From positions 310,001 through 374,000 of the forward strand of contig NZ_JASZYV010000001.1 of the NCBI RefSeq assembly GCF_030316895.1: a stretch of DNA of 64,000 nucleotides. The letters run 5' to 3'. The position numbers and the translations under genes were made by a program. This DNA comes from Variovorax dokdonensis (GTDB taxonomy: Bacteria > Pseudomonadota > Gammaproteobacteria > Burkholderiales > Burkholderiaceae_C). Under the pieces are notes generated by a model. It was not told the origin of the DNA. It did no database searches and saw nothing but the letters and a program-made list of their open reading frames with translations. Each line of letters begins with the position of its first letter. Positions within the stretch are counted from its first letter, which is position 1. Positions 34,627-43,282 of the stretch are shown here, one piece after another.

Positions 34627-35667
34627 TCAATGCTCTTCATCGGAATGGCCGGAAGCCAACGAGCGCCACAGCAGCACCGGCAGGATGATGGTGAACACGA
34701 TCACTTCCTTGAAGGCGCTGGCCCAGAACGAACCGAAAGCCTCGATCACGCCGACCGACAGCGCGCCGATCAGCGCGCCGGGATAGCTGGCAAGCCCGGC
34801 GATCACCGCGGCGACGAAGCCCTTGAGGCCAATCAGGAATCCCGAGTCGTAGAACACGGTGGTGGTCGGCCCGATCAGCAGGCCCGACAGCGCGCCGATG
34901 GCCGCTGCGAGCGCGAAAGTGAGCCGGCCCGCGCCTTCGGTGGAGATGCCCATCAGGCGCGCACCCAGTCGATTGACCGCGGTCGCGCGCAGCGCCTTGC
35001 CATAGAGAGATCGTTCGAAGAACAGCCACAGCGCCACGATCAGCAGTGCCGACATGCCGAAGATCACCAGCGCCTGCCCGCTGACGTTGAGCGGGCCCAG
35101 CGGCATGCGCATGTCCCAGAACGACGGATTGCGAAAGCCCTCGGCGCCGAAGAACAGCAGCCCCAGGCCGGTCATGGCGAAGTGCACGCCCACAGATACG
35201 ATCAGCAGCACCAGCGTGCTGGCGCCCGCCAGCGATTGGTACGCCACGCGGTAGACCAGCGGCCCGAAGGCGGTGACGATGCACACCGTGAGCACCGCCT
35301 GCACCAGCATCGGAAAGCCCTTCGGAGCGGCCCAGGCGGAGACGCCGGCCACCAGTGCGGCGGGCACGAAGGTGCGAAGCGCGGCGACCAGCGCCGGGCC
35401 CGGCCGACCACGATGCCGCCACACGCTGGCCAGGTCCATCAGCGCGGCCACGGCCGCCATGATCAGCAGCAGCCAGACCGTGCCCGGCACCTTGCCGGTC
35501 TGGAAGATGGCCAGCGTCAATGCCCCGTAGGCGACGAACTCGCCTTGCGGGATGAAGATGATTCGGGTCACGGTGAACACGAGCACGATGCACATGCCTA
35601 GCAAGGCATAGATCGCGCCGTTCGTGAGCCCATCCAGCATCAGGATGCTGGCAATCGAAAAGTCCAT
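34627..35667 (-). CDS. ABC transporter permease, LivH type
   Basis: 346 residues, somewhat longer than E. coli LivH because of an extra cytosolic segment (about 75-105) with an Arg-rich stretch. Eight or more helices; the [20 protein letters not shown] start and [11 protein letters not shown] coupling-helix region are typical. It is the first membrane gene of the transporter cluster and is separated from the fusion gene by 1-2 bp. It pairs with the fused LivM-LivG subunit. Confidence 0.92.
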   Translation of the reverse strand: MDFSIASILMLDGLTNGAIYALLGMCIVLVFTVTRIIFIPQGEFVAYGALTLAIFQTGKVPGTVWLLLIMAAVAALMDLASVWRHRGRPGPALVAALRTFVPAALVAGVSAWAAPKGFPMLVQAVLTVCIVTAFGPLVYRVAYQSLAGASTLVLLIVSVGVHFAMTGLGLLFFGAEGFRNPSFWDMRMPLGPLNVSGQALVIFGMSALLIVALWLFFERSLYGKALRATAVNRLGARLMGISTEGAGRLTFALAAAIGALSGLLIGPTTTVFYDSGFLIGLKGFVAAVIAGLASYPGALIGALSVGVIEAFGSFWASAFKEVIVFTIILPVLLWRSLASGHSDEEH

Positions 35668-35728
35668 GTCGACAACTTCAAAACAGTAATACGCCCACTA
35701 ACACTGCGCACCGCCCAACGCGCCACGC

Positions 35729-35800
35729 CGCAGGGTGCGCCCCCTCCCCGCAGGAGGAGGGGGAGGCGGAGCGCGAAGCGCACAGCCTGGGGGGGGATGC
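35729..35800. repeat. GC-rich structured element between the livK- and livH-type genes
   Basis: The 133-bp gap between the binding-protein stop and the livH-type start contains CCCCCTCC pairing with GGAGGGGG around a short loop. The small hairpin GCGCGAAGCGC and a run of seven or more G follow. It could attenuate transcription so that the binding-protein gene is expressed more than the membrane genes, a usual arrangement. No second copy is visible here. Confidence 0.35.
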
Positions 35801-36937
35801 CTACTGCACCACCTTGAACTTCCCATCCACCACTTGCATCATGACGCCGGTCTCGTTGGTGTAGCCCCAGTGGTCCTGCGGCGTCCAGTTGAGCACGCCG
35901 TGCGAGATCACCGTGCGGCCCATCGTCTCGAAGGCGTCGCGCAGCGCAGCGCGGAATTCCGGCGTACCCGGTTGCGCCTTCTTCAATGCGATCGGCACGG
36001 CCTTTTCGAGGATCGTGTAGGCGTCGGTGCCGTGACCGGCGAACTGGTTGGCCGAAGCGGCGCCATAGGCCTTGGTATAGCCATCCAGGAATTCCAGCGC
36101 GGCCTTCTTGGAAGGGTTGCTGTCGGGCAGTTGCGCACCCAGCATCGCCGGGCCGGACACGACGAAGGTGCCGTCCGCATCCTTGCCGGCCACGCGCATC
36201 AGGTCAGGCGTGGCGGCGGCGTGGGTCTGATAGACCTTGCCCTTGTAGCCACGCTCCATGATCGCCTTTTGCGGCATGCCGGCGCCGCTGCCCGAAGCCA
36301 CGATCAGGATGGCGTCCGGATTGGCCGAGGTCAGCTTCAGGGCCTGCGCCGTCACGCTGGTGTCGGCGCGAGCGAAGCGCTCGGTGCCGACGATCTTCAT
36401 GCCGTTCTTGCCGGCCTCTTCGGTCAGGGCCTTGAGCCACAGTTCGCCATAGGCATCGGTGTAGCCGAGGAAGCCGATGGTCTTGATGCCCTGCTTCTTC
36501 ATGTGCTCGACCATGGCGTAGGCCATGACGTTGTTCGACTGCGGCAGGCGGAAGAACCACTTGTCCTTGCCCGGCGGAAGGCCGGCGGGCGATGTGGCCA
36601 GTTGCGGCGTCTGCGCTTCGGCAGTCACGTCGGCCATCGGAATGGCGACCGGCGTGGCGGAGGAGCCGATGATCACGTCCACCTTGTCTTCGGTGACCAG
36701 GCGTTGCGCGGCCTTGACGCCGGCCGTCGGATCGCTGGCATCGTCGAGCACCACCAGCTTGATGTTCTGGCCGGCCACGGTCTTGGGCCAGATCATGATG
36801 GCGTTCTTCACCGGAATGCCCAGGCCGGATGCGGGGCCGGTGAGCGGCTGCACCACGCCCACCGTCAGGTCGGCATGGGCAACGCCCGCCAGGGTCAGGG
36901 CCAGCAGGCTGGCAAGCAGGGTCTTCTTGGTCTTCAT
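35801..36937 (-). CDS. ABC transporter substrate-binding protein, LivK type (aromatic acid)
   Basis: 378 residues with a Sec signal (MKTKKTLLASLLALTLAGVAHA, cleavage after AHA, residue 22). The mature Peripla_BP_6 domain starts DLTVGVVQPLTGPASGLG and includes VVLDDASDPTAGVKAAQRL. The family includes receptors for branched-chain amino acids and for aromatic acids such as CouP, the R. palustris p-coumarate/ferulate receptor. The operon context favours the aromatic ligand; no residue-level ligand test was possible by reading. It lies between the SDR gene and the permease genes. Confidence 0.9.
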   Translation of the reverse strand: MKTKKTLLASLLALTLAGVAHADLTVGVVQPLTGPASGLGIPVKNAIMIWPKTVAGQNIKLVVLDDASDPTAGVKAAQRLVTEDKVDVIIGSSATPVAIPMADVTAEAQTPQLATSPAGLPPGKDKWFFRLPQSNNVMAYAMVEHMKKQGIKTIGFLGYTDAYGELWLKALTEEAGKNGMKIVGTERFARADTSVTAQALKLTSANPDAILIVASGSGAGMPQKAIMERGYKGKVYQTHAAATPDLMRVAGKDADGTFVVSGPAMLGAQLPDSNPSKKAALEFLDGYTKAYGAASANQFAGHGTDAYTILEKAVPIALKKAQPGTPEFRAALRDAFETMGRTVISHGVLNWTPQDHWGYTNETGVMMQVVDGKFKVVQ

Positions 36938-36970
36938 GGGAGCTGTCTCCTCGGTGGGTGGAAAAACTTC

Positions 36971-37735
36971 TTAGCGCGGCGCCATGCGCAGGGCGCCATC
37001 GAGCCGGATCACCTCGCCATTGAGGTGGCCGTTGGTGACGAAGTGGCAGGCCAACTCGGCAAATTCGGAAGGCTGTCCCAGGCGCGGCGGGAAGGGAATG
37101 GAAGCCGCCAGCGATTGCTGGACCGCCTCCGGCAACTCCATGAGCAGCGGCGTGGCGAAAAGCCCTGGCGCGATGGTGCACACGCGGATGCCATGCTGCG
37201 CGAGGTCCCGCGCCATCGGCAGGGTCATGCCCACCAGGCCCCCTTTGGATGCGCTGTAGGCCTGCTGGCCCACCTGGCCGTCGAAGGCGGCCACCGATGC
37301 GGTGAACAGGATCACGCCGCGCTCGCCACCGTCGAGCGCGGGCAGCTTGGCGCAGGCGGCGGCGAACAGGCGGCTCACGTTGTAGGCGCCCACCAGGTTG
37401 ACGTTGACCACGCGCTGGAAGTCTTCCAGCGGGGCCGGGTTGCCGTCCTTGCCGACGATGCGCTTGGCCGTGCCAATGCCTGCGATGTTCATCAGCAGCC
37501 GCGCAGGACCATGCGCCTTCTCGGCGGCCTGCAGGGCGGCGGTGACACTGGCGGTGTCGGTGATGTCGCATTCGCAGGCGATGCCGCCGATCTCGTCGGC
37601 CACCTTGCGCGCCAGTTCGAGGTTGCGATCGAGGATGGCGACCTTGGCGCCCTTGGCGGCCAATGCGCGGGCCGTGGCTTCGCCCAGGCCCGAAGCGCCG
37701 CCGGTGACCAAGGCGGCTTGGGAATCGATGTTCAT
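36971..37735 (-). CDS. SDR 3-hydroxyacyl-CoA dehydrogenase-like
   Basis: 254 residues. Motifs: TGGASGLG (11-18), Asp at the end of the second strand (ILDRN), which favours NAD, NIAG, a catalytic Ser in LFTASVAAF and YSASKGG with Tyr and Lys. The sequence is close in layout to the human HSD10/type II 3-hydroxyacyl-CoA dehydrogenases. In the pathway suggested it would oxidise the beta-hydroxy-aryl-propionyl-CoA made by the crotonase to the beta-keto thioester. It lies 33 bp before livK-type and 34 bp after the ligase gene. Confidence 0.9.
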   Translation of the reverse strand: MNIDSQAALVTGGASGLGEATARALAAKGAKVAILDRNLELARKVADEIGGIACECDITDTASVTAALQAAEKAHGPARLLMNIAGIGTAKRIVGKDGNPAPLEDFQRVVNVNLVGAYNVSRLFAAACAKLPALDGGERGVILFTASVAAFDGQVGQQAYSASKGGLVGMTLPMARDLAQHGIRVCTIAPGLFATPLLMELPEAVQQSLAASIPFPPRLGQPSEFAELACHFVTNGHLNGEVIRLDGALRMAPR

Positions 37736-37769
37736 CTGGTTCGTCTCCTTGAAGAGCGTCTTGCTTGTT

Positions 37770-39635
37770 TCAGGCCTTGGGCAGCAGGGTGAAGGGCAGC
37801 GTGCCTCCGTGCAGCGCCTCGACCAATGCGGCCCGGTGCTTGAGCACGGCGCGCTGGTTGATGGAGCCCTTGTCCGTCACCTCGCCCTTGTCGATCGAAG
37901 GCGGGTCGGCCATCAGGTGCATGCGTGCCACGCGGCTGGCGCTGCCGGTGGCGCTGGCCGCCAGCGTGTCGAGCACGGTCTGGAAGTGCGCCTGCACCGG
38001 CGCGCTTTCCAGCACCTGCTTCATCGGGGTATCGACCGGCAATCCCGCAAGCTGGCGCACGGCCTGCGTCGGGAAGATGAGCGCGCCGACCTCCTTCATG
38101 TTCAGGCCGGTCAGCACCGCATCCTGGACATAGGGTGCGCCGGCCGCAATGATCTTCGCGCGCATCGGCCCCACGCTGACGAAGGTGCCCGTCGTGAGCT
38201 TGAAGTCCTCGGCGATGCGGCCATCGAAGCGCAGGCCGCGATGGATGTCGTTGGGGTCGATCCAGGTCACGGCATCGCCCGTGCAGAAGTAGCCTTCCTC
38301 GTCGAAGGCCTCGGCGGTCGCCTGTGCATCGCGCCAGTAGCCGGGCGTGACGTTGGGGCCGCGATAGCGCACCTCGGTCTTGCCGTCCACGTCCACCAGC
38401 TTGAGCGACAGGCCCGGCGTGGGCAGGCCCAGGTCGCCCGAAGTGACTTCCGGGCCGGAGATGTACAGCGCAAACGGACCGGATTCGGTCATTCCCAGGC
38501 CGGTTCCCATCACGATGCGCTCGCCGATCTCTTCTTCCTGCGTGCGGTGCAGGCTGTCCCACACGGCTTGCGGCAGCGCAGCGCCGGCGTAGAAGAACAT
38601 GCGAACGCGCGACAGCAGCGTCTTGCGCAGATGCGCATCGTCGCGCATGGCCTGGGCGATGGCCTCGAAGCCCGTGGGGACGTTGAAGTAGATGGTGGGC
38701 GAGATCTCGCGCAGGTTGCGCAGCGTCTCGGCCATGCCGGCGGCGGTGGGGCGGCCATCGTCGATGTACAGCGTGCCGCCGTTGTTCAGCACGATGCCCA
38801 CGTTGTGGTTGCCACCGAAGGTGTGGTTCCAGGGCAGCCAATCGATCAGTACCGGCGGCTCCTCGGTCAGCGCGGGGATCGACTGCCGCAGCTGCTGCTG
38901 GTTTGCGCACCACATGCGGTGCGTGTTGATCACCGCCTTGGGCATCTTGGTCGAACCCGAGGTGAAGAGGAACTTGGTGATCGTGTCGGGCCCCGTCGCC
39001 TGCATGGCGGCATCGATGGCCGGCGTGGGTTCGGTGGCCAGCAGCGAGGCGAACGGCGTCACGTCGCGGCCGGGCAGGTCGCCTTCGGCCAGCACCACTT
39101 CGACATCGGGTCCGACCGTGGCGGCGATGGCGCGGCCGAAGCGCTTGGCGTCGTGGGCAAACACCAGGCCCGGCGTGAGCGTGGCCAGCACGTGGCGCAG
39201 CTTGTCGAAGTCCTGGCTGACCACGGAATAGGGCGGCGACACGGAACAATGCGGCACGCCGGCGTAGAGGCAGCCCAGCTTGAGCAACGCGTGCTCGATG
39301 CCGTTCTCCGACAGGATGGCGACGGGGCGCTCTTGCGACAGACCGCGGTCGATCAGCGCCTGGCCGATGCGGCGCGCGGCGTCCAGTGCCTGCGCGTAGG
39401 TGACGTGGATCCAGTCGCCCGTGCTGCCGTCGGGCAGCCGCTCGCGGCGCGCGATCATGGTGCGCTGCGGCGCGACCTCGGCCCAATGGCGCAGGCGGTC
39501 GGTGATGCGCTCGCAGTAGGGCGCCAGGGGCACTTCGGCCTCGAGGTAGCGCACGCCGGGCGCGCCCTCGCGCAGCACGCCGCGGGTGACGCCGAACTCC
39601 AGCCGGCGGTAGCGAGCGGCGGTCGAAGTGCTCAT
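37770..39635 (-). CDS. fcs: feruloyl-CoA synthase (hydroxycinnamate-CoA ligase)
   Basis: 621 residues from the ATG at 39635, which overlaps the crotonase stop by 4 bp (ATGA). It is an ANL-superfamily ligase: P-loop FTSGSTKMPKAVIN (224-237), TGLGMTESGPFAL as the A5 region, and the C-terminal DKGEVTDKGSINQRAVL found in feruloyl-CoA synthases. It would adenylate ferulate, p-coumarate or caffeate and form the CoA thioester with ATP, Mg2+ and CoA in the cytosol. The chain is longer than the plant 4CL-like type. The Fcs group assignment is firm; preferred substrate is not. Confidence 0.9.
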   Translation of the reverse strand: MSTSTAARYRRLEFGVTRGVLREGAPGVRYLEAEVPLAPYCERITDRLRHWAEVAPQRTMIARRERLPDGSTGDWIHVTYAQALDAARRIGQALIDRGLSQERPVAILSENGIEHALLKLGCLYAGVPHCSVSPPYSVVSQDFDKLRHVLATLTPGLVFAHDAKRFGRAIAATVGPDVEVVLAEGDLPGRDVTPFASLLATEPTPAIDAAMQATGPDTITKFLFTSGSTKMPKAVINTHRMWCANQQQLRQSIPALTEEPPVLIDWLPWNHTFGGNHNVGIVLNNGGTLYIDDGRPTAAGMAETLRNLREISPTIYFNVPTGFEAIAQAMRDDAHLRKTLLSRVRMFFYAGAALPQAVWDSLHRTQEEEIGERIVMGTGLGMTESGPFALYISGPEVTSGDLGLPTPGLSLKLVDVDGKTEVRYRGPNVTPGYWRDAQATAEAFDEEGYFCTGDAVTWIDPNDIHRGLRFDGRIAEDFKLTTGTFVSVGPMRAKIIAAGAPYVQDAVLTGLNMKEVGALIFPTQAVRQLAGLPVDTPMKQVLESAPVQAHFQTVLDTLAASATGSASRVARMHLMADPPSIDKGEVTDKGSINQRAVLKHRAALVEALHGGTLPFTLLPKA

Positions 39636-40405
39636 CCCTTGGTCACCTTGGCCGCGCGGCCTTCGAGGAAGTCGCTCAGGCGCCGCTTGGCCTCGGGGGC
39701 GGACTGCGCAATGGCGCAGATCAGCGATTCGGTGAAGAAGCCGTGGTCGGCGTTCTGGTCGGCGATGCGCGGCAAAGCGTGCATCAATGCGTAGTTGGTC
39801 AACGGCGCGTTTTCCGCGATGCGGCGCGCCAGCTCCATGGCCTTGTCGAAGGCGGTGCCTTCGGGCACCAGGTATTGGGCAAAGCCGGCACGCTCGCCGG
39901 CCTCGGCGTCGTAGACGCGGCCGGTGAGCATCATGTCCGTCATGCGGGCCACGCCGATCAGGCGCGGAATGCGCACCGATCCGCCGCCACCGACGAAGAT
40001 GCCACGCGAGCCTTCGGGCAAGGCATAGAAGGTGGTGCTGTCGGCCACGCGGATGTGGCAGGCGCTGGCCAGTTCCAGACCGCCGCCGACCACGGCGCCG
40101 TGCAGGGCTGCCACCACCGGCACCGGGCCGTGCTGGATGCGCTCTAGCGCCGCATGCCACATGCGCGAGTGGTGCATGCCTTGGGCCGCATCGCGCTCCT
40201 TCAGCTCGGAAAGGTCGAGGCCCGCGCAGAAATGCGGCCCTTCGCCATCGATGACCGCGGCACGCACGGTGTCGGGCAGTTGTTCGAATGTGTCGCGCAG
40301 GGCCAGAATGAGGCCGTCGTTCAGCGCGTTGCGCTTGGTGGCGCGCGTCAGGCGGATCACGGCGATCTCGCCTTGCAGTTCAAGTTTCAAATCAGCGTTC
40401 GACAT
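39632..40405 (-). CDS. enoyl-CoA hydratase/isomerase (crotonase)
   Basis: 257 residues from the ATG at 40405; an upstream ATG would run through the promoter. The crotonase oxyanion motifs are present: HFCAGLDLSEL and ALHGAVVGGGLELASA. The first catalytic Glu is in YALPEGSRGIF and the second position holds Asp (ARMTDMMLTG). The gene order beside a feruloyl-CoA synthase invites the name Ech, but the sequence does not show the typical hydroxycinnamoyl-CoA hydratase-lyase pattern and no vanillin dehydrogenase follows. Hydration only, to the beta-hydroxy ester, is therefore the preferred role. First gene of the operon. Confidence 0.88.
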   Translation of the reverse strand: MSNADLKLELQGEIAVIRLTRATKRNALNDGLILALRDTFEQLPDTVRAAVIDGEGPHFCAGLDLSELKERDAAQGMHHSRMWHAALERIQHGPVPVVAALHGAVVGGGLELASACHIRVADSTTFYALPEGSRGIFVGGGGSVRIPRLIGVARMTDMMLTGRVYDAEAGERAGFAQYLVPEGTAFDKAMELARRIAENAPLTNYALMHALPRIADQNADHGFFTESLICAIAQSAPEAKRRLSDFLEGRAAKVTKG

Positions 40406-40421
40406 ATTTGCATCCCAGGGG

Positions 40422-40458
40422 TTGAATCGATTATGGTTATGACAAATAATCAATTCAA
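40422..40458. promoter_or_regulatory. inverted-repeat operator with two overlapping opposed promoters
   Basis: The arms TTGAATCGATTAT (40422-40434) and ATAATCAATTCAA (40446-40458) are inverted repeats with one mismatch around an 11-bp spacer. Plus strand: -35 TTGAAT 40422-40427, 17-bp spacer, -10 AATAAT 40445-40450, towards the amidohydrolase. Minus strand: -35 TTGAAT 40458-40453, 17-bp spacer, -10 CATAAT 40435-40430, towards the crotonase operon. A MarR dimer on this palindrome would cover both promoters. The A+T content is well above that of the surrounding DNA. It lies in the 106-bp divergent gap, ends 17 bp from the crotonase ATG and 53 bp from the amidohydrolase ATG. Confidence 0.65.
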
Positions 40459-40511
40459 GCTCGAAATCAGGTCCAACCCTAAGGACTTACCCGCATCCCG
40501 GAGACACTCGA

Positions 40512-41375
40512 ATGGACATTGAAAACCTTATTGCCATCGACACGCACACGCACGCCGAAGTCAGTTGCTGGAACCCATTCGACAACTACGGCGAGGAATA
40601 CGATCGCGCCGCCGACAAGTACTTCCGGTCGAGCCGGCGTCCGACCATTCAGGAAAGCATCGACTACTACCGCGAGCGCAAGATCGGCTTCGTCATGTTC
40701 GGTGTCGACGCCGAGTCCAACATGGGCCGCCGCCGGATTCCCAACGAAGAGATTGCCGAGGCAGCGCAAAAGAACCCCGACGTGATGATCGCGTTCGGCA
40801 GCGTCGATCCTCATAAGGGCAAGATGGGTGCGCGCGAGGCGCGGCGGTTGATCGAGGAGCACGGCGTTCGCGGCTTCAAGTTCCATCCCACCGTTCAGGG
40901 CTATCACCCGTACGACCGCATGGCCTGGCCCATCTATGAGGTGATCGCCGAGCACAAGCTGCCGGCGGTCTTCCATACCGGGCACAGCGGCATCGGTTCT
41001 GGCATGCGCTGTGGCGGCGGGCTGCGGCTGGAATACAGCAACCCCATGCACCTGGACGACGTGGCCATTGACTTCCCGGACATGCAGATCATCATGGCCC
41101 ACCCCAGCTTCCCTTGGCAGGACGAGGCGCTGTCGGTGGCCACGCACAAGCCGAACGTCTGGATCGACCTGTCCGGCTGGAGCCCCAAGTACTTTCCCAA
41201 GCAACTGGTGCAGTACGCCAACACGCTGCTGAAGGACCGCATCCTGTTCGGAAGCGACTATCCGCTCATCACCCCCGACCGGTGGATGAAGGACTTCGAG
41301 GATGCGGGCTTCAAGCCCGAAGTGATGCCCGGAATCCTGAAGGGCAATGCGGCCAGGCTCCTGGGCTTGAGCTGA
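40512..41375 (+). CDS. amidohydrolase-family (CouO-like) hydrolase
   Basis: 287 residues with GGAGA ahead of the ATG at 40512. Metal-site residues of amidohydrolase-2 proteins are present: His12 and His14 (DTHTH), His125 (FKFHP), His155 (VFHTG), His197 (MAHP) and Asp249 (FGSDYP). Known CouO of Rhodococcus jostii, a Zn-type deacetylase relative with an essential Asp257, removes the two-carbon unit from beta-keto phenylpropionates. The position here, divergent from the ligase/hydratase/SDR operon across a shared operator, supports the same job. The chemistry is inferred. A decarboxylase role (ACMSD-like) is an alternative. Confidence 0.85.
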   Translation: MDIENLIAIDTHTHAEVSCWNPFDNYGEEYDRAADKYFRSSRRPTIQESIDYYRERKIGFVMFGVDAESNMGRRRIPNEEIAEAAQKNPDVMIAFGSVDPHKGKMGAREARRLIEEHGVRGFKFHPTVQGYHPYDRMAWPIYEVIAEHKLPAVFHTGHSGIGSGMRCGGGLRLEYSNPMHLDDVAIDFPDMQIIMAHPSFPWQDEALSVATHKPNVWIDLSGWSPKYFPKQLVQYANTLLKDRILFGSDYPLITPDRWMKDFEDAGFKPEVMPGILKGNAARLLGLS

Positions 41376-41385
41376 GTCGGCGAGC

Positions 41386-41401
41386 GGCCGCCAGCGCGGC
41401 C
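41386..41401. terminator. short hairpin between convergent amidohydrolase and kefC genes
   Basis: GGCCGC (41386-41391) and GCGGCC (41396-41401) form a 6-bp stem with a 4-nt loop in the 27-bp gap between two convergent stops. There is no T-tract, so any terminator function is weak. Confidence 0.3.
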
Positions 41402-41402
41402 A

Positions 41403-43280
41403 TCACTGTTTTGTCGCAACCGGCAGCGATTCGTCCTGGCGCGACGGGTCTTCCTCTTCGGTCCACCCGGTCACCGCCCGCTTGCGGCGCACTTCGCGCT
41501 CCTTGGCCATCTGTTCTTCCATCTGCTGACGGCCCGCCTTGGCCGCGCTGATGAGTTGGGCTCGGTCCTTGTAGAGGGGATGCGACTCTTCCGCGAAGCG
41601 GATGTTGAGCTGGCGAAAGCGCATGGTGCTTTCGCGCGCCTCGTGTGCTGGCCAGCCCAGCACTTCCAGCACTTGCCTTGCGCTTCGCAGCGACGATTCG
41701 AACAGCTCGCGTTCGGCCAGGTGCACGTCACGATCGCGCAACTGGTACCAGTGATTGAGGTTGCGTGCCCGCGCCACGATGCGGGTGTCTGGAAAGTGTT
41801 CGCGCGCCAGATCGACGATCTCCAGCGATTGCTCCACGTCGTCGACGGCCACCACCAGCACCTTGGCCGTGGCGGCGCCGGCGGTGCGCAGCAAATCAAG
41901 GCGCGTTGCGTCGCCGTAAAACACCCGAAAGCCGAACTGGCGCAGGCCTTCGACCGTGTCGGGGTCGTGATCGAGCACGGTCACCTTCAGGCCTTGCGCG
42001 CTCATCACGCGGCCGATGATCTGGCCGTAGCGGCCAAAACCGCAGATCACGACCTTGGCTTCCTGCGGCTCCGAGATTTCTTCCATCGTCCGCTGGCCAT
42101 GGCTGCGCCAGTGCGGCGCCACCCAGCGATCGATGGCCACCAGCAGCAGCGGCGACAACAGCATCGACAAAGCCACCGCTCCGATCAGGAACGACGACAC
42201 CTCGTGCGGCAGAACGTCCGGGCCGGCGGCCTGGAACACGACGAAGGCGAATTCGCCGCCCTGGGCCAGCAGCAGCGTGAACACGGGGCGTTCGGGCACG
42301 GGCAGCTTCATCACCTTGGCCAGTCCGTAGATCGCCACCATCTTGACGAGCATGAAGCCGAACACCACCAGGGCCATCCAGCCCGGATGCGCCATCAGCA
42401 CGCCGAAGTCGATGCTCATGCCCACGGCGATGAAGAACAGCCCCAGCAGCAGGCCCTTGAAGGGTTCGATGTCGGTTTCGAGCTCGCGCCGGTATTCGCT
42501 TTCGGCCAGCAGCACGCCCGCGAGAAAGGCGCCCAGGGCCATCGACAGGCCCATCAACTGCATCAGCGCCGCGATGGCCACCACAAGCAGCAACGATGCC
42601 GCCGTAAAGATCTCGGGTGTGCGGCTGGCGGCAATCCAGCGCAAGGCCGGGCGCAGGAGCAGCCGGCCGCCGAGCACGATGCCGGCCACTACGGCGACGA
42701 TCTTGGCGCCTTCGATCGCCCTTTGCGTGCCGCTCATGGCCAGCGTCGGGTCGGGGTTCACGGCAAGAAGCGGCAGCAGCGCGAGGATCGGGATGGCAGC
42801 CACGTCCTGGAAGAGCAGGATCGAGAACGAGGCCTGGCCGCTCTCGGTGCGCAGCAGGTTGCGTTCGCCCATCACTTGCAGCGCGATGGCGGTGGACGAC
42901 AGGGCCAGTCCGAGTGCGGCCACTGTGGCGATGTGCCAATCAATGCCGGCAGCCACGGCCACCCCGAAAATCAGCGCCGCGCACAGCAACACCTGTGCGG
43001 AGCCCGCGCCGAAGATCGGCCGGCGCAGGTTCCAAAGCCGCTTGGGCTCCAGCTCCAGGCCGACCAGGAAGAGCATGAGCACCACACCGAACTCGGCGAA
43101 GTGCAGCACGTCTTCGGTGTTGCCCACGAGCTTGAAGCCCCACGGCCCGATGACGATGCCGGCCGCCAGGTAGCCGATGATGGAGCCCAGGCCCAACGCC
43201 TTCGACAGCGGCACCACCGCCACGGCGGCGCCAAGGTAGATGAGCGAGTTGACCAGCCAGGCCGGCGATGCGTGCTCCAT
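41403..43280 (-). CDS. kefC: KefC-type glutathione-regulated potassium/proton antiporter
   Basis: 625 residues. The membrane domain (about 1-390, twelve or so helices) has the CPA2 features LFLVGLELEPKRLWNLRRP and LLFQDVAAIPILALLPLLA. The cytosolic TrkA-N/RCK domain starts VVICGFGRYGQIIGRVMSAQG and binds nucleotide or glutathione. A charged coiled tail follows. KefC releases K+ and acidifies the cytoplasm on electrophile attack. The ancillary subunit gene kefF ends 2 bp upstream. The pair may protect against reactive aldehydes or quinones from the aromatic pathway next door (inference). Confidence 0.93.
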   Translation of the reverse strand: MEHASPAWLVNSLIYLGAAVAVVPLSKALGLGSIIGYLAAGIVIGPWGFKLVGNTEDVLHFAEFGVVLMLFLVGLELEPKRLWNLRRPIFGAGSAQVLLCAALIFGVAVAAGIDWHIATVAALGLALSSTAIALQVMGERNLLRTESGQASFSILLFQDVAAIPILALLPLLAVNPDPTLAMSGTQRAIEGAKIVAVVAGIVLGGRLLLRPALRWIAASRTPEIFTAASLLLVVAIAALMQLMGLSMALGAFLAGVLLAESEYRRELETDIEPFKGLLLGLFFIAVGMSIDFGVLMAHPGWMALVVFGFMLVKMVAIYGLAKVMKLPVPERPVFTLLLAQGGEFAFVVFQAAGPDVLPHEVSSFLIGAVALSMLLSPLLLVAIDRWVAPHWRSHGQRTMEEISEPQEAKVVICGFGRYGQIIGRVMSAQGLKVTVLDHDPDTVEGLRQFGFRVFYGDATRLDLLRTAGAATAKVLVVAVDDVEQSLEIVDLAREHFPDTRIVARARNLNHWYQLRDRDVHLAERELFESSLRSARQVLEVLGWPAHEARESTMRFRQLNIRFAEESHPLYKDRAQLISAAKAGRQQMEEQMAKEREVRRKRAVTGWTEEEDPSRQDESLPVATKQ

Positions 43281-43282
43281 GC

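Noticed and set aside
37770-40160. A 796-codon version of the feruloyl-CoA synthase
   Set aside because: The upstream 175 codons are read over the crotonase gene in another frame; the ATG at 39635 overlaps the crotonase stop as ATGA, a normal coupled start.
39632-40405. Naming the crotonase as hydroxycinnamoyl-CoA hydratase-lyase (Ech) that makes vanillin
   Set aside because: Gene order alone suggests it, but no vanillin dehydrogenase is present and an SDR and a CouO-like hydrolase are. Hydration without aldol cleavage fits better; it stays open until assayed.
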